A DNA stretch of 64,000 nt. Source: Lathyrus oleraceus (lineage: Eukaryota > Streptophyta > Magnoliopsida > Fabales > Fabaceae). Below are positions 43,606-54,789 of the stretch, piece by piece. How positions within the stretch are numbered: position 1 is the stretch's first letter; every line of letters starts with the position of its first letter. The translations under genes and the position numbers were made by a program. The stretch is from contig NC_066584.1 in NCBI RefSeq assembly GCF_024323335.1, positions 267,150,344 through 267,214,343 of the forward strand, written 5' to 3'. A model generated the notes under the pieces. That model did not search any database. It was not told where the DNA came from and was given only the letters and a program-made list of their open reading frames with translations.

Positions 43606-46600
43606 ATGGATCATTTGGAACAAGAGAACCGTGAACTCAAGGAGGAAGTAGCCAGATTGACTTCCTTGATGGAGTCATTCATGGCTTCCCAGAGCCAGTC
43701 TTCTCCGACACCTTTAACTCCTCCCCAGAGGACAGTCATCTCTGAGATTGCCTCATCAACCGTGCCTGCGGCTAGCGCCCATTTTGCATCAACCGCTATG
43801 CCAGCCGGTTTTCCTTGGGGGATGCCTCCCAACTTCATGCCTGAGGGTTCTGCACCCACCTTTGCTTCTCTACCGGCATCTAGCCCGGTCCTTGCCGTTC
43901 CACCCCCTGTCGTGCATACTATGCCCAGAGTAGATGACACCATCTACCACTCTGAGCCGTCTGAGGGCCCAGATGTCTATGAAAAGATGGATGCTATGAA
44001 TGATCAATTTCTCGAGCTCCGCAAGGAATTGAAAACTCTCCGAGGAAAGGAGCTCTTCGACAAGTCTGCTGCTGAACTCTGCTTGGTCCCCAATGTCAAA
44101 ATCCCTGTAAAGTTCAAAGTACCTGACTTTGAAAAATACAAGGGAAGTACTTGCCCTCTCAGCCACCTGGTCATGTATGCCAGGAAGATGTCGACTCAGA
44201 CCGACAACGATCAACTTCTCATTCACTACTTCCAGGACAGTTTATCCGGTGCTGCCCTAAGATGGTATATGGGTTTGGACAGCGTGAACATCCGATCCTT
44301 CAATGACCTTGGCGTGGCCTTCGTCAAGCAATACAAGTATAACGTGGATATGGCTCCCGATAGGGATCAGTTGAGAGCCATGTCCCAGAAGGACAAGGAA
44401 GCTTTCAAAGAGTACGCCCAGAGGTGGCGAGTGTTAGCAACACAGATTGTGCCCCTGCTAGAGGAGAAAGAAGTTACCAACATCTTTCTCAAGACCTTGA
44501 GCTCTTTTTATTATGAGCAGATGATTGCCAGCGCTCCTTCTGATTTCACCGAGATGGTGAACATGGGGATGCGTCTAGAAGAAGGAGTCAGGGAAGAGCG
44601 CCTTACCAGAGAAGAAGGCTCCTCTGCTAAACGGTATGGGACGTTTGGAAAGAAGAAAGATGGCGAGGCACATGTTGTGACCTCCCATGTTAAATCTAGA
44701 AGACCCTTAGTAAGGAGGAAGACCGTGCGTCCTGCCGGTAACCCGCATCAGGTGGCTCACATAGCACCTATTTTCAGAGAGAATCAGCAATATCAGCATC
44801 ACAATAATAATCAGCAACAGCAACATCCGCAATATCAACCACAATAGCACCGTCCTCAACAGCAGGCCTACCAGCCTCGAAACAACAATCAAGCCAGTAC
44901 AAGCTATGAGAGGAAGAGGGTCACCTTCGATCCTATTCCCATGACCTCTGCCAAATTGTATCCCTCTTTGATAGAGAGGAAATTGATTACTCCACGAGAC
45001 CCACCGGCTATACCTACCAACCCTTAGTTGTGGTATAAGCCCGAGCTACACTGTGTTTATCATTCCGGTGCTCCCAAACATGACGTGGAAAACTCCTACC
45101 CACTGAAGACCAAGGTTCAAGACCTTGTGAGATATGGTATTTTGTGTTTCGAGGACGTATGTCCTAATGTGAAGAAGAACCCATTGCCCGAGCATGGGAA
45201 ATCCTCTGTCAACATGGTCCAGGGTTGCCCTGGTAAATACAAAGTCAAATATGTCAGCCATATTCGACAATCTCTGGTCGAGATGCACAAACTGCTATGT
45301 GAGTACAGTTATTACGAGCACGACCACGACAGATGCCGAGTTTTAACTGTCAATCAAAAATGATGTCGCTAAGTCCACAAAGACATCGAAGAAATGCTGG
45401 ATGAAGGAGTCTTTGAGATACTTCTGAATCGAAATGTTGATACTTCAGAATCTCCGGTATTTCGGATCCATGAGCCCGTTGTCATCAAGTATGATGGCAG
45501 TAAGCAGAAGGCTTCTCCCTCTTTGATTATTAAACCAACTGGCCCCATGCCATACTCTTCTGATAAGGCGGTTCCCTATTGCTACAATGTTGTGGCATTG
45601 GAGGATGGGAAGGAGGTGCCCCTGCCTTCTACCTCTGCTGTTAATATTGCCGAAGTCAGTAGCCTGACCCGTAGTGGTCTTGTTTTCTCGGCTCCGCGAA
45701 AACCTCAAGATTGATGTCCGAAGAGCCAGTGTTGCTGACTACGCTGAATGCCCTATTGGGACTGCTGTGAATGCTCCGAATCCGGCACTTGTTGTCGATA
45801 AACCAGCCTCTGTTGTGAGGACTCCTGTTTCTGTTGGCCAAAATGGCAATGCGAAGAAAGACTATGATGAGATGCTAAGGCTCATCAAAAGGAGTGAATA
45901 CAACGTTGTAGATCAGCTTCTACAAACGCCATCAAAGATCTCTGTATTGACCTTATTGATAAATTCAGAACCACACCGAGAAACTTTGTAGAAGGTGTTG
46001 GATGTGGCGTATGTCGATCATGACGTCACAATAGAACAATTTGACAGTATTGTTGTAAACATCATCGCTTGTAACAATTTAAGTTTTTGTGATGCTGATC
46101 TCCCCGAGGAGGGAAGAGACCATAATTTGGCACTACACATTTCTATGAGCAGCGAAGATGATGCCATGTCCAATGTGCTAGTGGACACTGGATCATCACT
46201 GAATGTGTTGCCAAAGTCCACCCTTACTAAATTGTCATATCAGGGGCCTCCCATGAGGTAGAGTGGAGTAGTGGTTAAAGCTTTCGATGGGTCCCGTAAA
46301 ACTGTGATTGGAGAGGTTGAACTCCCAGTCTAGATTGGACCAAGTGATTTCCAGATCACCTTCCAGGTCATGGATATTCACCCATCATATAGTTATCTGT
46401 TGGGTAGACCACGGATTCACGAGGCAGGCGCCGTGACATCCACCCTACACCAAAAATTGAAGTTTGTCAAAAACAAGAAGTTGGTGGTGGTAGGGGGAGA
46501 AAAGGCTCTCCTGGTTAGCCATTTGTCTTCCTTTTCTTACATAGATGCTGAGGATGAAGTCGGAATTCCGTTCCAAGCTTTATCTATTGCTGAGCCTACT

Positions 46601-46914
46601 AAGAAAGGATCTTCTTCATTTGTGTCCTATAATGATGCTAAGTTGGCCATTGAGCATGGTACAACTATTGGATTGGGGCAAATGATTAAGCTGGAAGACA
46701 ACAAATCCCGGGCTGGCATAGGGTATTATTCAGGCGCTTTCAACAAGCAAGGATTGTTCAAGAGTGGTGGGTTCATCCACACTATTCAAGATAAGGAAGT
46801 TGTTGCCATTGTGGAAGAGGATGTAGAGGAAGATTCTGGAAACTTTGTCATCCCTGGAGGGGTCTGCAATAATTGCGTCGTTGTTGATATCCCAACAATT
46901 AGCCATAAGTCAAA
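43606..46914 (+). pseudogene. gag-pro: B2 gag-pro (exon 1), broken
   Basis: Starts at ATG 43606 with a short coiled coil (LEQENRELKEEVARL), then a Pro/Ser-rich stretch and the Gag core (KVPDFEKYKGSTCPLSH, YFQDSLSGAALRWYM, FKEYAQRW). A Gln/His-rich tract follows, then a decayed zinc knuckle (CVYHSGAPKHDVENS). Protease DTG is in LVDTGSSLNVLP (about 46180-46215), followed by LLGRPRIHEAGAVTSTLHQKL. In-frame stops at 44845, 45025, 45361, 45370, 45989, 46259 and 46331; one frameshift between about 45690 and 45714. The final TAA (46916-46918) lies in the intron donor. Confidence 0.88.
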
Positions 46915-47172
46915 GTAATGTTCACTGTGTTTAAAAAACCCTTCTCCCATGCCAAAAGGAGAAGTGATGACATTGTTGGCTCATAAATACAATGATATTT
47001 TCATTCAAAAAGTTCATGTTAAATATTCGTTTTTCCAATTTTCGCCTTTTTTGCATGAGATCGGTGATCACATAAAACCCTGAAAAATAGAATAAAATCA
47101 ATCTTTTCGTCTGCATAATGATTTGCCCTGTTTGAATTCTATAATCTCTTTATATCCAAAATCATTATGCAG
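46915..47172 (+). other. Putative intron between pro and pol in B2
   Basis: Donor CAAA|GTAATG (GT at 46915-46916), acceptor CATTATGCAG ending 47172; 258 nt, AT-rich. Splicing makes codon AA|G and keeps the pol frame (LIKPIEHND). The phase-2 junction and the TAA-in-GTAA overlap are the same as in Ogre-A (16539-16785), although the intron bodies differ. Confidence 0.75.
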
Positions 47173-48183
47173 GTTGATCAAACCCATTGAACATAATGAT
47201 CCAACACCATCTCCCAACTTTGAGTTCCCTGTATTTGAGGTCGAAGAAGATGATGTTGAAGAGATTCCTGACAAGATTACCCGTCTGCTCGAGCACGAAG
47301 AGAAGATCATTCAGCCGTATCTCGAGAATCTAGAAACAGTCAACTTGGGGTTTGAAGATTGTGTGCGAGAAGTGAAGATTGGGGCACTCCTGGAAGAATC
47401 TGTTAAAAAGGGGTTGATTGAGTTGCTGTGAGAATATGTCGATGTCTTTTCCTGGTCATATGAAGACATGCCTGGTCTGGATACTGATATCGTGCAACAT
47501 TTCCTGCCTTTGAAGCCTGAGTATGTGCCTGTGAAGTAGAAGCTCATAAGAACTCATCCTGACATGGCAGTGAAGATTAAAGAGGAAGTTCAGAAGCACA
47601 TTGATGCAGGGTTTCTGGTGACTTCTACATATCCTCAATGGGTGGCCAATATTGTACCCCTGCGTAAGAAAGATGGAAAAGTCCATATGTGTGTGGACTA
47701 TAGAGACTTGAATAAAGCTAGTCCGAAAGATGATTTCCCTCTACCATATATTGATTTGTTGGTAGATAATACAACTAAATTCAATGTCTTCTCGTTTATT
47801 GACAGATTTTCCGGATATAACCAGATTAAAATGGCACCCGAGGATATCGAGAAGACAACATTCATCACACCTTGGGGAACATTCTGTTATCGAGTGATGC
47901 CCTTGGGTTTGAAGAACGCCGGAGCCACGTATCAACGAGCTATGACTACCTTGTTTCATGATATGATGCATAAGGAGATCGAGGTATATGTTGATGATAT
48001 GATTGCAAAGTCAAGAACGGAGGTTGAGCATGTTGAGCACTTGTTAAAGCTTTTCCAGCGTTGGAGGAAGTACAAGCTTCGTTTGAATCCTAACAAGTGT
48101 ACATTTGGAGTCCGTTCCGGCAAGCTATTGGGAATTATTGTCAGTGAAAGAGGTATTGAGGTTGATCCCGCGAAGGTCAAAGC
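47173..48183 (+). pseudogene. pol: B2 pol, left part: RT up to the SIRE-B insertion
   Basis: RT with KKDGKVHMCVDYRDLNKASPKDDFPLPYID (about 47660-47755), FITPWGTFCYRVMPLGLKNA and catalytic YVDD (47987-47998). Stops: TGA 47429 (CGA in Ogre-A) and TAG 47537 (CAG in Ogre-A), both C-to-T. The reading frame is cut within VKA by SIRE-B and continues at 54790. Confidence 0.9.
48179..48183 (+). repeat. Target site duplication AAAGC, left copy (SIRE-B)
   Basis: AAAGC before the LTR start; the right copy is at 54785-54789. The uninterrupted site is preserved in B1 (GGTCAAAGCAATACAAG, 27795-27811). Confidence 0.92.
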
Positions 48184-49290
48184 TATAGAAGCAAGCTTCA
48201 ATCCAAAAAGTATTTTGATGAAGACAACATGTATCAATGCAAAAAGAGAAGAGCTTCAAAGATAATTCAAGCATCACAGTAATCAAGCCACATATGCATG
48301 AGAAACATTTTGATCAAGCTTCTTTTTCAAGTCAACCGTTTGCAAGATTGTTGATTCACTTCTAAGGTATATCTAATTCACTCTTAGATTAGTATACAAG
48401 TGTTCAACAATCATGATCTGCATTTGCATTTTTAACATAACCATTTGTTAACTTGTTGAAATGAAAGACACATTTTTCTTAAAGTATTTTTCTGCATTTC
48501 AACAATGTTAACCGGTTAACCGGTTAACGGCCCAGTTTTTTGAAATTCTCTGTTAATGTTATATGCGTTAACCGGTTAACCCATTTGGTTAACCGGTTAA
48601 CACTGTTCGTTTCAGTGAAAAATTAATTTCCAGAAACTTGTACCTTTTCATCACTTTTTATGAGAAATTTATACCTCTTTGAAAAGGTGCTTTGGCAATA
48701 TAAATTCTTGAATTTTCAAAATGAATTTACACCTCCAAGAATTTTCATAAAAACTTAAGATAATCACTCTCTCATATTTTAACCAATATTTCATAAAAGT
48801 GTTGACAATAAAATTTTCATCTCATTCCATTTCTGAACACTTGTATATTATTCATTGAGTGAATTATTTATCTAAGGAGAAGATCAATCAAGAGAAGATT
48901 GATAATACTACACTTTGTTAAAATCATCAAAAAGACTTATTTCTGTTTTGACTTGTGATCCAGGATTGTTGGACACAAGGGTTAGTGTTGAAGAGGATTC
49001 TTCTTCATACACTTGTTTACCTATAGGTTAGAAAGTAAGCATCACCATTGGTGTGAGTAGGCTGTACCATAATTCTAACTATAGTGAAATCTCTTTCGAG
49101 TCGAAAGGGGAGTGGATGTACCTTCGGATTGTGAAGGGAACCACTATAATTTCCGGTGTCTTTTTACGTTCCGCAATTTATCTTTTCGCACTTAAACTTA
49201 AAATAACCAAAAACCGGAAACAAGTTCGAAGAATTTTTAACCACCTAATTCACTCCCCCCCCCCCCTCTTAGGCGCATTTACAACTTACA
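48184..49290 (+). repeat. 5' LTR of SIRE-B, 1107 bp
   Basis: TATAGAAGCAAGC to ACAACTTACA. Contains overlapping GTTAACCGGTTAAC palindromes (48507-48528, 48567-48580, 48588-48601), a TATA box TATAAAT (48699-48705) and a run of C near the end. Followed by a degenerate initiator-Met-type PBS, ATTGGCATTAGAGC (49291-49304). Confidence 0.92.
48507..48601. promoter_or_regulatory. GTTAACCGGTTAAC palindrome cluster in the U3 of SIRE-B 5' LTR
   Basis: At least four perfect or overlapping 14-bp palindromes within 95 bp, about 100-190 bp upstream of the TATA box. Each contains GGTTAA, the core of plant trihelix GT-boxes, and AACCGGTT. The 3' LTR has the same cluster (53989-54096), as does the env promoter region (51864-51898). 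A transcription-factor role is inferred. Confidence 0.6.
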
Positions 49291-49337
49291 ATTGGCATTA
49301 GAGCAAGTTATAGGTAACTTGTTCCTAGAGATCCAGC

Positions 49338-50987
49338 ATGGCTTCCGCAAGCATAAACCCGGTTTTCAAAGACGGTGGAAGTAGCAACAAGCCCCCACTC
49401 TTCTCCGGAGAATATTTCGATTTCTGGAAAATCAGAATGAAGGCACATCTTGAGGCCCAAGGGGTAGGTATATGGGAAGCAGTTGAAGAAGGTCCAGACA
49501 AACCGGTGAATGTGGTGAATGGAGTTGGTACGCCAAAGTTGAAAAACACTTATGACGAAGATGATAGGAAAAAGATTCTGAATGCGAAGAAGGCAATCAA
49601 CATACTCCAAAGCGCTCTTAGTATGGACGAGTTCTTTCGTATATCTCAATGTAAATCGGCAAAAGAGATTTGGGACACCTTGGTAGAAACACATGAAGGA
49701 ACCACCGAAGTGAAGAGATCAAGGCTAAACACTCTAAGTCAAGAATATGAGATGTTTCGCATGCAGCCCGGTGAATCTATAGTTGCCTTACAAAATAGAT
49801 TCGTCCATCTAACAAATCACTTGATTGCTCTTGGTAAAACCTTCACCAATGATGATCTCAACCTGAAAGTCCTAAGATCTTTGACAAGAGAATGGCAACC
49901 GAAAGTGACCGCTATTTCGGAAAAGAAGAGCCTCTCAACGATGACATCCGCGTCTCTATTTGGAAAACCTCAAGAACACGAATTGGAACTTGGAAGGCTC
50001 CAGAAGCACGAAAGTCAAGAAAAGAAGTCCAAGGGAATTGCCTTGAAAGTTGATTCAAGAAATGACAAAGACGATGAGACGTCCGAAGATGAGAACTTTA
50101 TGCTTCTTGTGAAGAAGCTTGGTAAGTTTTTTAATAAAAATAAAAATTCCTCTTATCCTAAAAAGAATAAACATTTCAGCAAAAAGGAAGCATCCACATC
50201 AATGCAAGACGTCACTTGTTATGAATGTGGACAGCAAGGTCACATAAAGCCGGATTACCCAAAACTTGCAAAGAAAGGAGGATTCAAAGGCAAGAAGGAA
50301 TTCAAAAACAAAAAGGCTTACGTCGCTTGGGACGATAATGAGATCAGTTCATCTTCGGAACCGAAAAGCGATGAATGTGCGAACATGGCTCTTATGGCTT
50401 CACATCACTCCGATGTAGAAATCGATGAGGTTAGTAGCAATTTTTCAATTTATGACAATGACGCACAAGATGTTATAAATGAACTCTTAAAAGAATGCAA
50501 GACATTGTATAAAAGTATTTCATCCCAAAAGAAATAAATTTCATCCTTAGAAGAAAAAAATATTGCTTTGGAAAAATATATTGAAAGTGGAAAACAAAAG
50601 TTGATGGATGAAAAACAAAGTCTTGTATGTAATAATTGTGAATCTTTATCTTTTCAAATTGTTCAACTTAAAAGAGTTTTAGAAAGATATGAAAAATGTC
50701 AAATTGGCTTGGAAGAAATTCTTAAGCACGAAAGGTACTCTAATGATAAAAGTGGATTAGGGTATTCTAAGTTTTCTAAACCAAGCACAAATAAGACCAT
50801 TTTTGTTAAAGCAAGTGAACAAGTTGTTAAAGAGAAAGTAAACAACTCTAAATGTATGCATCAAAGTCATAAAAAGAAAATGATTGCTAAGAAGAAGAAC
50901 TATGTTCCTAGATATAAAAGTGATTTTCAACCTACTTGCTTTTATTGTGGAATCAAAGGGCACACACCTAATGCTTGTTATGTGTGA
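49338..50987 (+). pseudogene. gag: SIRE-B gag, one in-frame stop
   Basis: ATG 49338. The N-terminal Gag region of Ty1/copia type has FSGEYFDFWKIRMKAHLEA, WDTLVETHEGTTEVKRSRL and LKVLRSLTREWQPKVTAI. A first zinc knuckle CYECGQQGHIKPDY has Tyr for its last Cys. It is followed by Lys-rich and acidic stretches, a coiled coil, and an intact second knuckle CFYCGIKGHTPNAC near the end. TAA at 50535 interrupts the frame, which then runs on to TGA 50985. It would build the particle. Confidence 0.88.
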
Positions 50988-51095
50988 AACTTTAGTGTTC
51001 CAAAAGGGCATTATGGGTTAAAAAGGGTACTAACTACCAAGGACCCAAAGCAATTTGGGTACCCAACAAAACTTGATTTTGTTTTGTAGGTATGC

Positions 51096-51338
51096 TTGAA
51101 AACAACCTCGAATCAATGGTATCTTGATAGCGGTTGTTCAAAGCATATGACGGGCGATATCGACAAATTTTCACATCTATTTTTAAAGGCCAAGGGGTAT
51201 GTTACATACGGTAATGACACTAAAGGAAAGATCCTTGGAGTAGTAACCATTGGAGCACCTCCTTTTACCATCATCGAAGATGTCCTTTATGTTGAAGGCC
51301 TAAAGCACAACCTACTTAGCATAAGTCAAATTGTGTGA
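51096..51338 (+). pseudogene. SIRE-B protease/integrase-junction remnant
   Basis: In the gag frame, after stops at 50985 and 51087. WYLDSGCSKHMTG carries the DSG active-site triplet of Ty1/copia protease, and the fragment runs to LKHNLLSISQ, where an extra base shifts the frame (the normal continuation LCDKG is in another frame). Downstream sequence jumps to the end of RNase H. Confidence 0.8.
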
Positions 51339-51387
51339 CAAAGGGATCCGGAACGTACGTTGATCAAGATGATTCCTGAGTTTCAAT

Positions 51388-51588
51388 AGATATTACAAAA
51401 TATCGAGGACAAAGCACATAGATATCCGACATCATTTCCTTCGAGATCACGTGCTGAACGGAGATGTAGATGTTACGTTCGTGGATACACATAACCAACT
51501 CGTTGACATATTCACAAAACCATTGGCTAAAGAGCAATTCTTTAAGATTCGGCGAGAACTTGGTATTCTCAATGAAGGTGACATCTAA
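51388..51588 (+). pseudogene. SIRE-B RNase H C-terminal remnant
   Basis: Reads KHIDIRHHFLRDHV and DIFTKPLAKEQFFKIRRELG, the conserved end of Ty1/copia RNase H, to TAA 51586. Everything between the protease remnant and this point (integrase, RT, most of RNase H) has been deleted. Confidence 0.85.
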
Positions 51589-52202
51589 CCTTGTCTTAAA
51601 ATTACTTATTATGTGGTATAGTTGCTAAAAATCTGTTTATTTTCAATTTTTATGTTATACAATGCTAGCACTTCTTTTTCGCCGTTTTTAGTTTTTTTTC
51701 TCACTTTCGCATGTCCGAAAATTATCGGTTTTAAAATATTTTTAAATTGAAAGTTGCGTATTGATAAGTGCTAATTCGTTGAGAAAATTTTTTGTAAAAA
51801 ACTTTTCCCAATTCTCCAAAACGGAGCTGCTGTTTTTCATTTATTTTTTGAAAATTTCAGTCCGTTAACCGATTAACGGTATAGGTTAACCGGTTAACGC
51901 CTCCAAAACAGCAACTCTGCGTTAGCTGTAAAAATACAGAATTTTTTTAATATTGTTTTAGTTTTTATTTTTTAAATCGTGGTATGTGTGTTTATGGTTG
52001 GTGCATGTACTTTACTCTTCACCTACACCTCATAACTCTCTCCTCCCTCATTACTCACCATAAACCCTTCATCTCATTTCATTCAACTTTCAACCTTCTT
52101 GAGTGATATTAAAACCCATTAAACCCCACTCAACCATACTCTCTTATTCACTCTCAAAATCCCGAAAATCCTCTCAAAACCCTAGCATCTCCATTTTCCT
52201 CC
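51589..52202 (+). promoter_or_regulatory. SIRE-B pol-env spacer with GTTAAC palindromes
   Basis: No gene. GTTAACCGATTAAC (51864-51877) and GTTAACCGGTTAAC (51885-51898) repeat the LTR palindromes about 310-340 bp upstream of the env-like ATG. A CT-rich leader and AAAACCCTAG (about 52178-52187) lie close to the ATG, similar to SIRE-A. No clear TATA box is seen. Confidence 0.5.
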
Positions 52203-53303
52203 ATGGCTCCTCCAAGAAGAGAAAAGGCTCCTGTGTCAGCATCTAGCAGTGAAGAGGAAGAAGTAAAAATGAAAAGAGCAAAGAAGAGAAGAATGGATTT
52301 CAGAGTCAGGGTTAGACATCTGCTCAAGGGTAAGTATGTGAATCTCAAATCCTTCACCCCTATTACTTTCACTTTCCCTGAGCTGTTGAGATATCAAGGG
52401 TTGCATGAGTTTATAACTGATAATGGCAAAATTTATACTGATTTGGTAAAATCTTTTCTGAACCATTTCACCTAGAATCTAAATGATGATGATCAACATA
52501 TGTTGTCTGCCACTGTGAGAAATTGTGAAATTGTAACAGACCTAAGGTCGCTGGCTGCGTCTCTTAGGATTCCCTATTCAGGATTTTTTCTTCGGAAAGG
52601 TGTTAATCATGTTGATGGAAAATGGGCTCAATATGATAAAATGGAATATTACTACTCAATTTGTAGATTTTCAAGGGATGCTGTTGTGTCGGGACAGCGG
52701 ACTTCTCGCATACTCTGTTATGCTAAGAACTTGTCTGTTGATGATCGAATGCTACATTATGTTATTTGCCATGTCTTGCTACCAAAGGATTCAAACCTTT
52801 CACAAATCAATGATTTGGAGATGCAGGTTCTATTTGCTGTGAAGAACAAAATCAGAATTAATTGGCTACCTACTATGATGTATCATCTCAAACAGCAACT
52901 ATGTCTCAAAACAAGGCTGCCCTATGGTCGTCTTATCTCAAGGATTTTGGAATTAACAGACATGGAAATCGGGAGAGAACCGTTCCTGGCTATGACACCT
53001 ACCACCAATGAGATTAACGGCGTTACTATTATGAAGAATACCGGGATTATTCAATGCAATGACGGATCTTACAAGTATGATGACGGGTCTTCTTCTTCAA
53101 ACTTTCCTATTCCGGAGGGTGGCATTACAAATGAGTTCCTATATACCACCATGATGAGCCAACACCGTGAAACCACCCGCGCTATCAAAAGCCTTCGAAA
53201 CCTTGTGTTAAGTTCTCGCAACCTTCCCATGGAAGATGATGAAGGTGAAGCCGGTAGTGAAGCGGAAGGAGAGGAGAATGAGGACAATTCGGAAGAAGAT
53301 TAA
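52203..53303 (+). pseudogene. SIRE-B env-like ORF with one in-frame stop
   Basis: ATG 52203 to TAA 53301 is one frame of about 366 codons, broken only by TAG 52473. It starts with a Lys/Arg-rich stretch (KMKRAKKRRMDF) that could be a nuclear localisation signal. A globular part comparable in position to residues 60-330 of the SIRE-A protein follows, and the C-terminus is very acidic (DDEGEAGSEAEGEENEDNSEED). It lacks the long coiled coil of SIRE-A. No signal peptide or membrane segment is seen. Role unknown. Confidence 0.75.
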
Positions 53304-53665
53304 AGCATTATGTTTTATCTACGTTCTTGTTATGTGTTGTTCTGTTTTTAGTTATAGATTATGATTATGCTGATTATGTTTACCGTACACTTATTTTAAT
53401 TCTGTCATCATTATGTGCTTGAATGCTTACCTAATGATCACATAATGTGTGTATGCTTGTCTACTTTTCTTTTTCATAAGTTTCTTCCTTTGTGCTAATG
53501 CCAAAGGGGGAGAAGACTTGTTTCTCTCATGGTTTCTCTATGCAGAATTTTGTATGCCTCTCATTTAGGGGGAGTTCTTAAACTTAGGGGGAGAATCAAA
53601 TTTGAGAAACTTCACTTTCAAGCATCTATCTCAAAGTTGATTGTCATCATTAAAAAGGGGGAGAT
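53304..53665 (+). other. SIRE-B 3' untranslated stretch with serial polypurine tracts
   Basis: AAAGGGGGAGAAG (about 53504), AGGGGGAGTTC (about 53568), AGGGGGAGAATC (about 53586) and the LTR-adjacent AAAAAGGGGGAGAT (53652-53665). Same series as in SIRE-A (3181-3492). No gene seen. Confidence 0.75.
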
Positions 53666-54784
53666 TGTAGAAGCAAGCTTCAATCCAAAAAGTATTTTGA
53701 TGAAGACAACATGTATCAATTCAAAAAGAGAAGAGCTTCAAAGATAATTCAAGCATCACAGTAATCAAGCCACATATGCATGAGAAACATTTTGATCAAG
53801 CTTCTTTTTCAAGTCAACCGTTTGCAAGATTGTTGATTCACTTCTAAGGTATATCTAATTCACTCTTAGATTAGTATACAAGTGTTCAACAATCATGATC
53901 TGCAATTGCATTTTTAACATAACCATTTGTTAACATGTTGAAACGAAAGACACATTTTTCTTAAAGTATTTTTCTGCACTTCAACAGTGTTAACCGGTTA
54001 ACCATATGGGTTAACCGGTTAACGGCCCAGTTTTTTGAAATTCTCTGTTAACGTTATATGTGTTAACCGGTTAACCCATTTGGTTAACCAGTTAACACTG
54101 TTTGTTTATGTGAAAAATTAATTTCCATAAACTTGTACCTTTTCATCACTTTTTATGAGAAATTTATACCTCTTTGAAAAGGTGCTTTGGCAATATAAAT
54201 TCTTGAATTTTCAAAATGAATTTACACCTCCAAGAATTTTCATAAAAACTTAAGATAATCACTCTCTCATATTTTATTCAATATTTCATAAAAGTGTTCA
54301 CAATAAAATTTTCATCTCATTCCATTTCTGAACACTTGTATATTATTCATTGAGTGAATTATTTATCTAAGTAGAAGATCAATCAAGAGAAGATTGATAA
54401 TACTACACTTTGTTAAAATCATCAAAAAGACTTATTTTTGTTTTGACTTGTGATCCAGGATTGTTGGACACAAGGGTTAGTGTTGAAGAGGATTGTTCTT
54501 CATACACTTGTTTACCTATAGGTTAGATAGTAAGCATCACCATTGGTGTGAGTAGGCTGTAGCATAATTCTAACTATAGTGAAATCTCTTTCGAGTCGAA
54601 AGGGGAGTGGATGTACCTTCGGATTGTGAAGGGAACCACTATAATTTTTGGTGTCTTTTTACTTTCCGCAATTTATCTTTCCGCACTTAAACTTAAAATA
54701 ACCAAAAACCGGAAACAAGTTCCAAGAATTTTTAACCACCTAATTCACCCCCCCCCCCCCTCTTAGGCGCATTTACAACTTACA
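53666..54784 (+). repeat. 3' LTR of SIRE-B, 1119 bp
   Basis: TGTAGAAGCAAGC to ACAACTTACA, nearly identical to 48184-49290. Palindromes at 53989-54002, 54010-54023, 54062-54075 and, with one change, 54082-54096. The first two form a long inverted repeat. TATA box 54194-54200. Confidence 0.92.
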
Positions 54785-54789
54785 AAAGC
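54785..54789 (+). repeat. Target site duplication AAAGC, right copy (SIRE-B)
   Basis: AAAGC followed by ATACAAGAG, the continuation of the B2 RT gene. Confidence 0.92.

Larger units (their letters stand above)
48184..54784 (+). mobile_element. SIRE-B: internally deleted Sirevirus/Maximus-type Ty1/copia element
   Basis: Two LTRs of about 1.1 kb, perfect 5-bp target duplication, gag, protease remnant, the last bit of RNase H and an env-like ORF. Integrase, RT and most of RNase H are missing, so at 6.6 kb it is several kb shorter than usual for the group. It is inserted in the RT gene of B2. The LTR start reads TATAGAAG in the 5' copy and TGTAGAAG in the 3' copy, a G-to-A change of the terminal TG. 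Confidence 0.93.
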
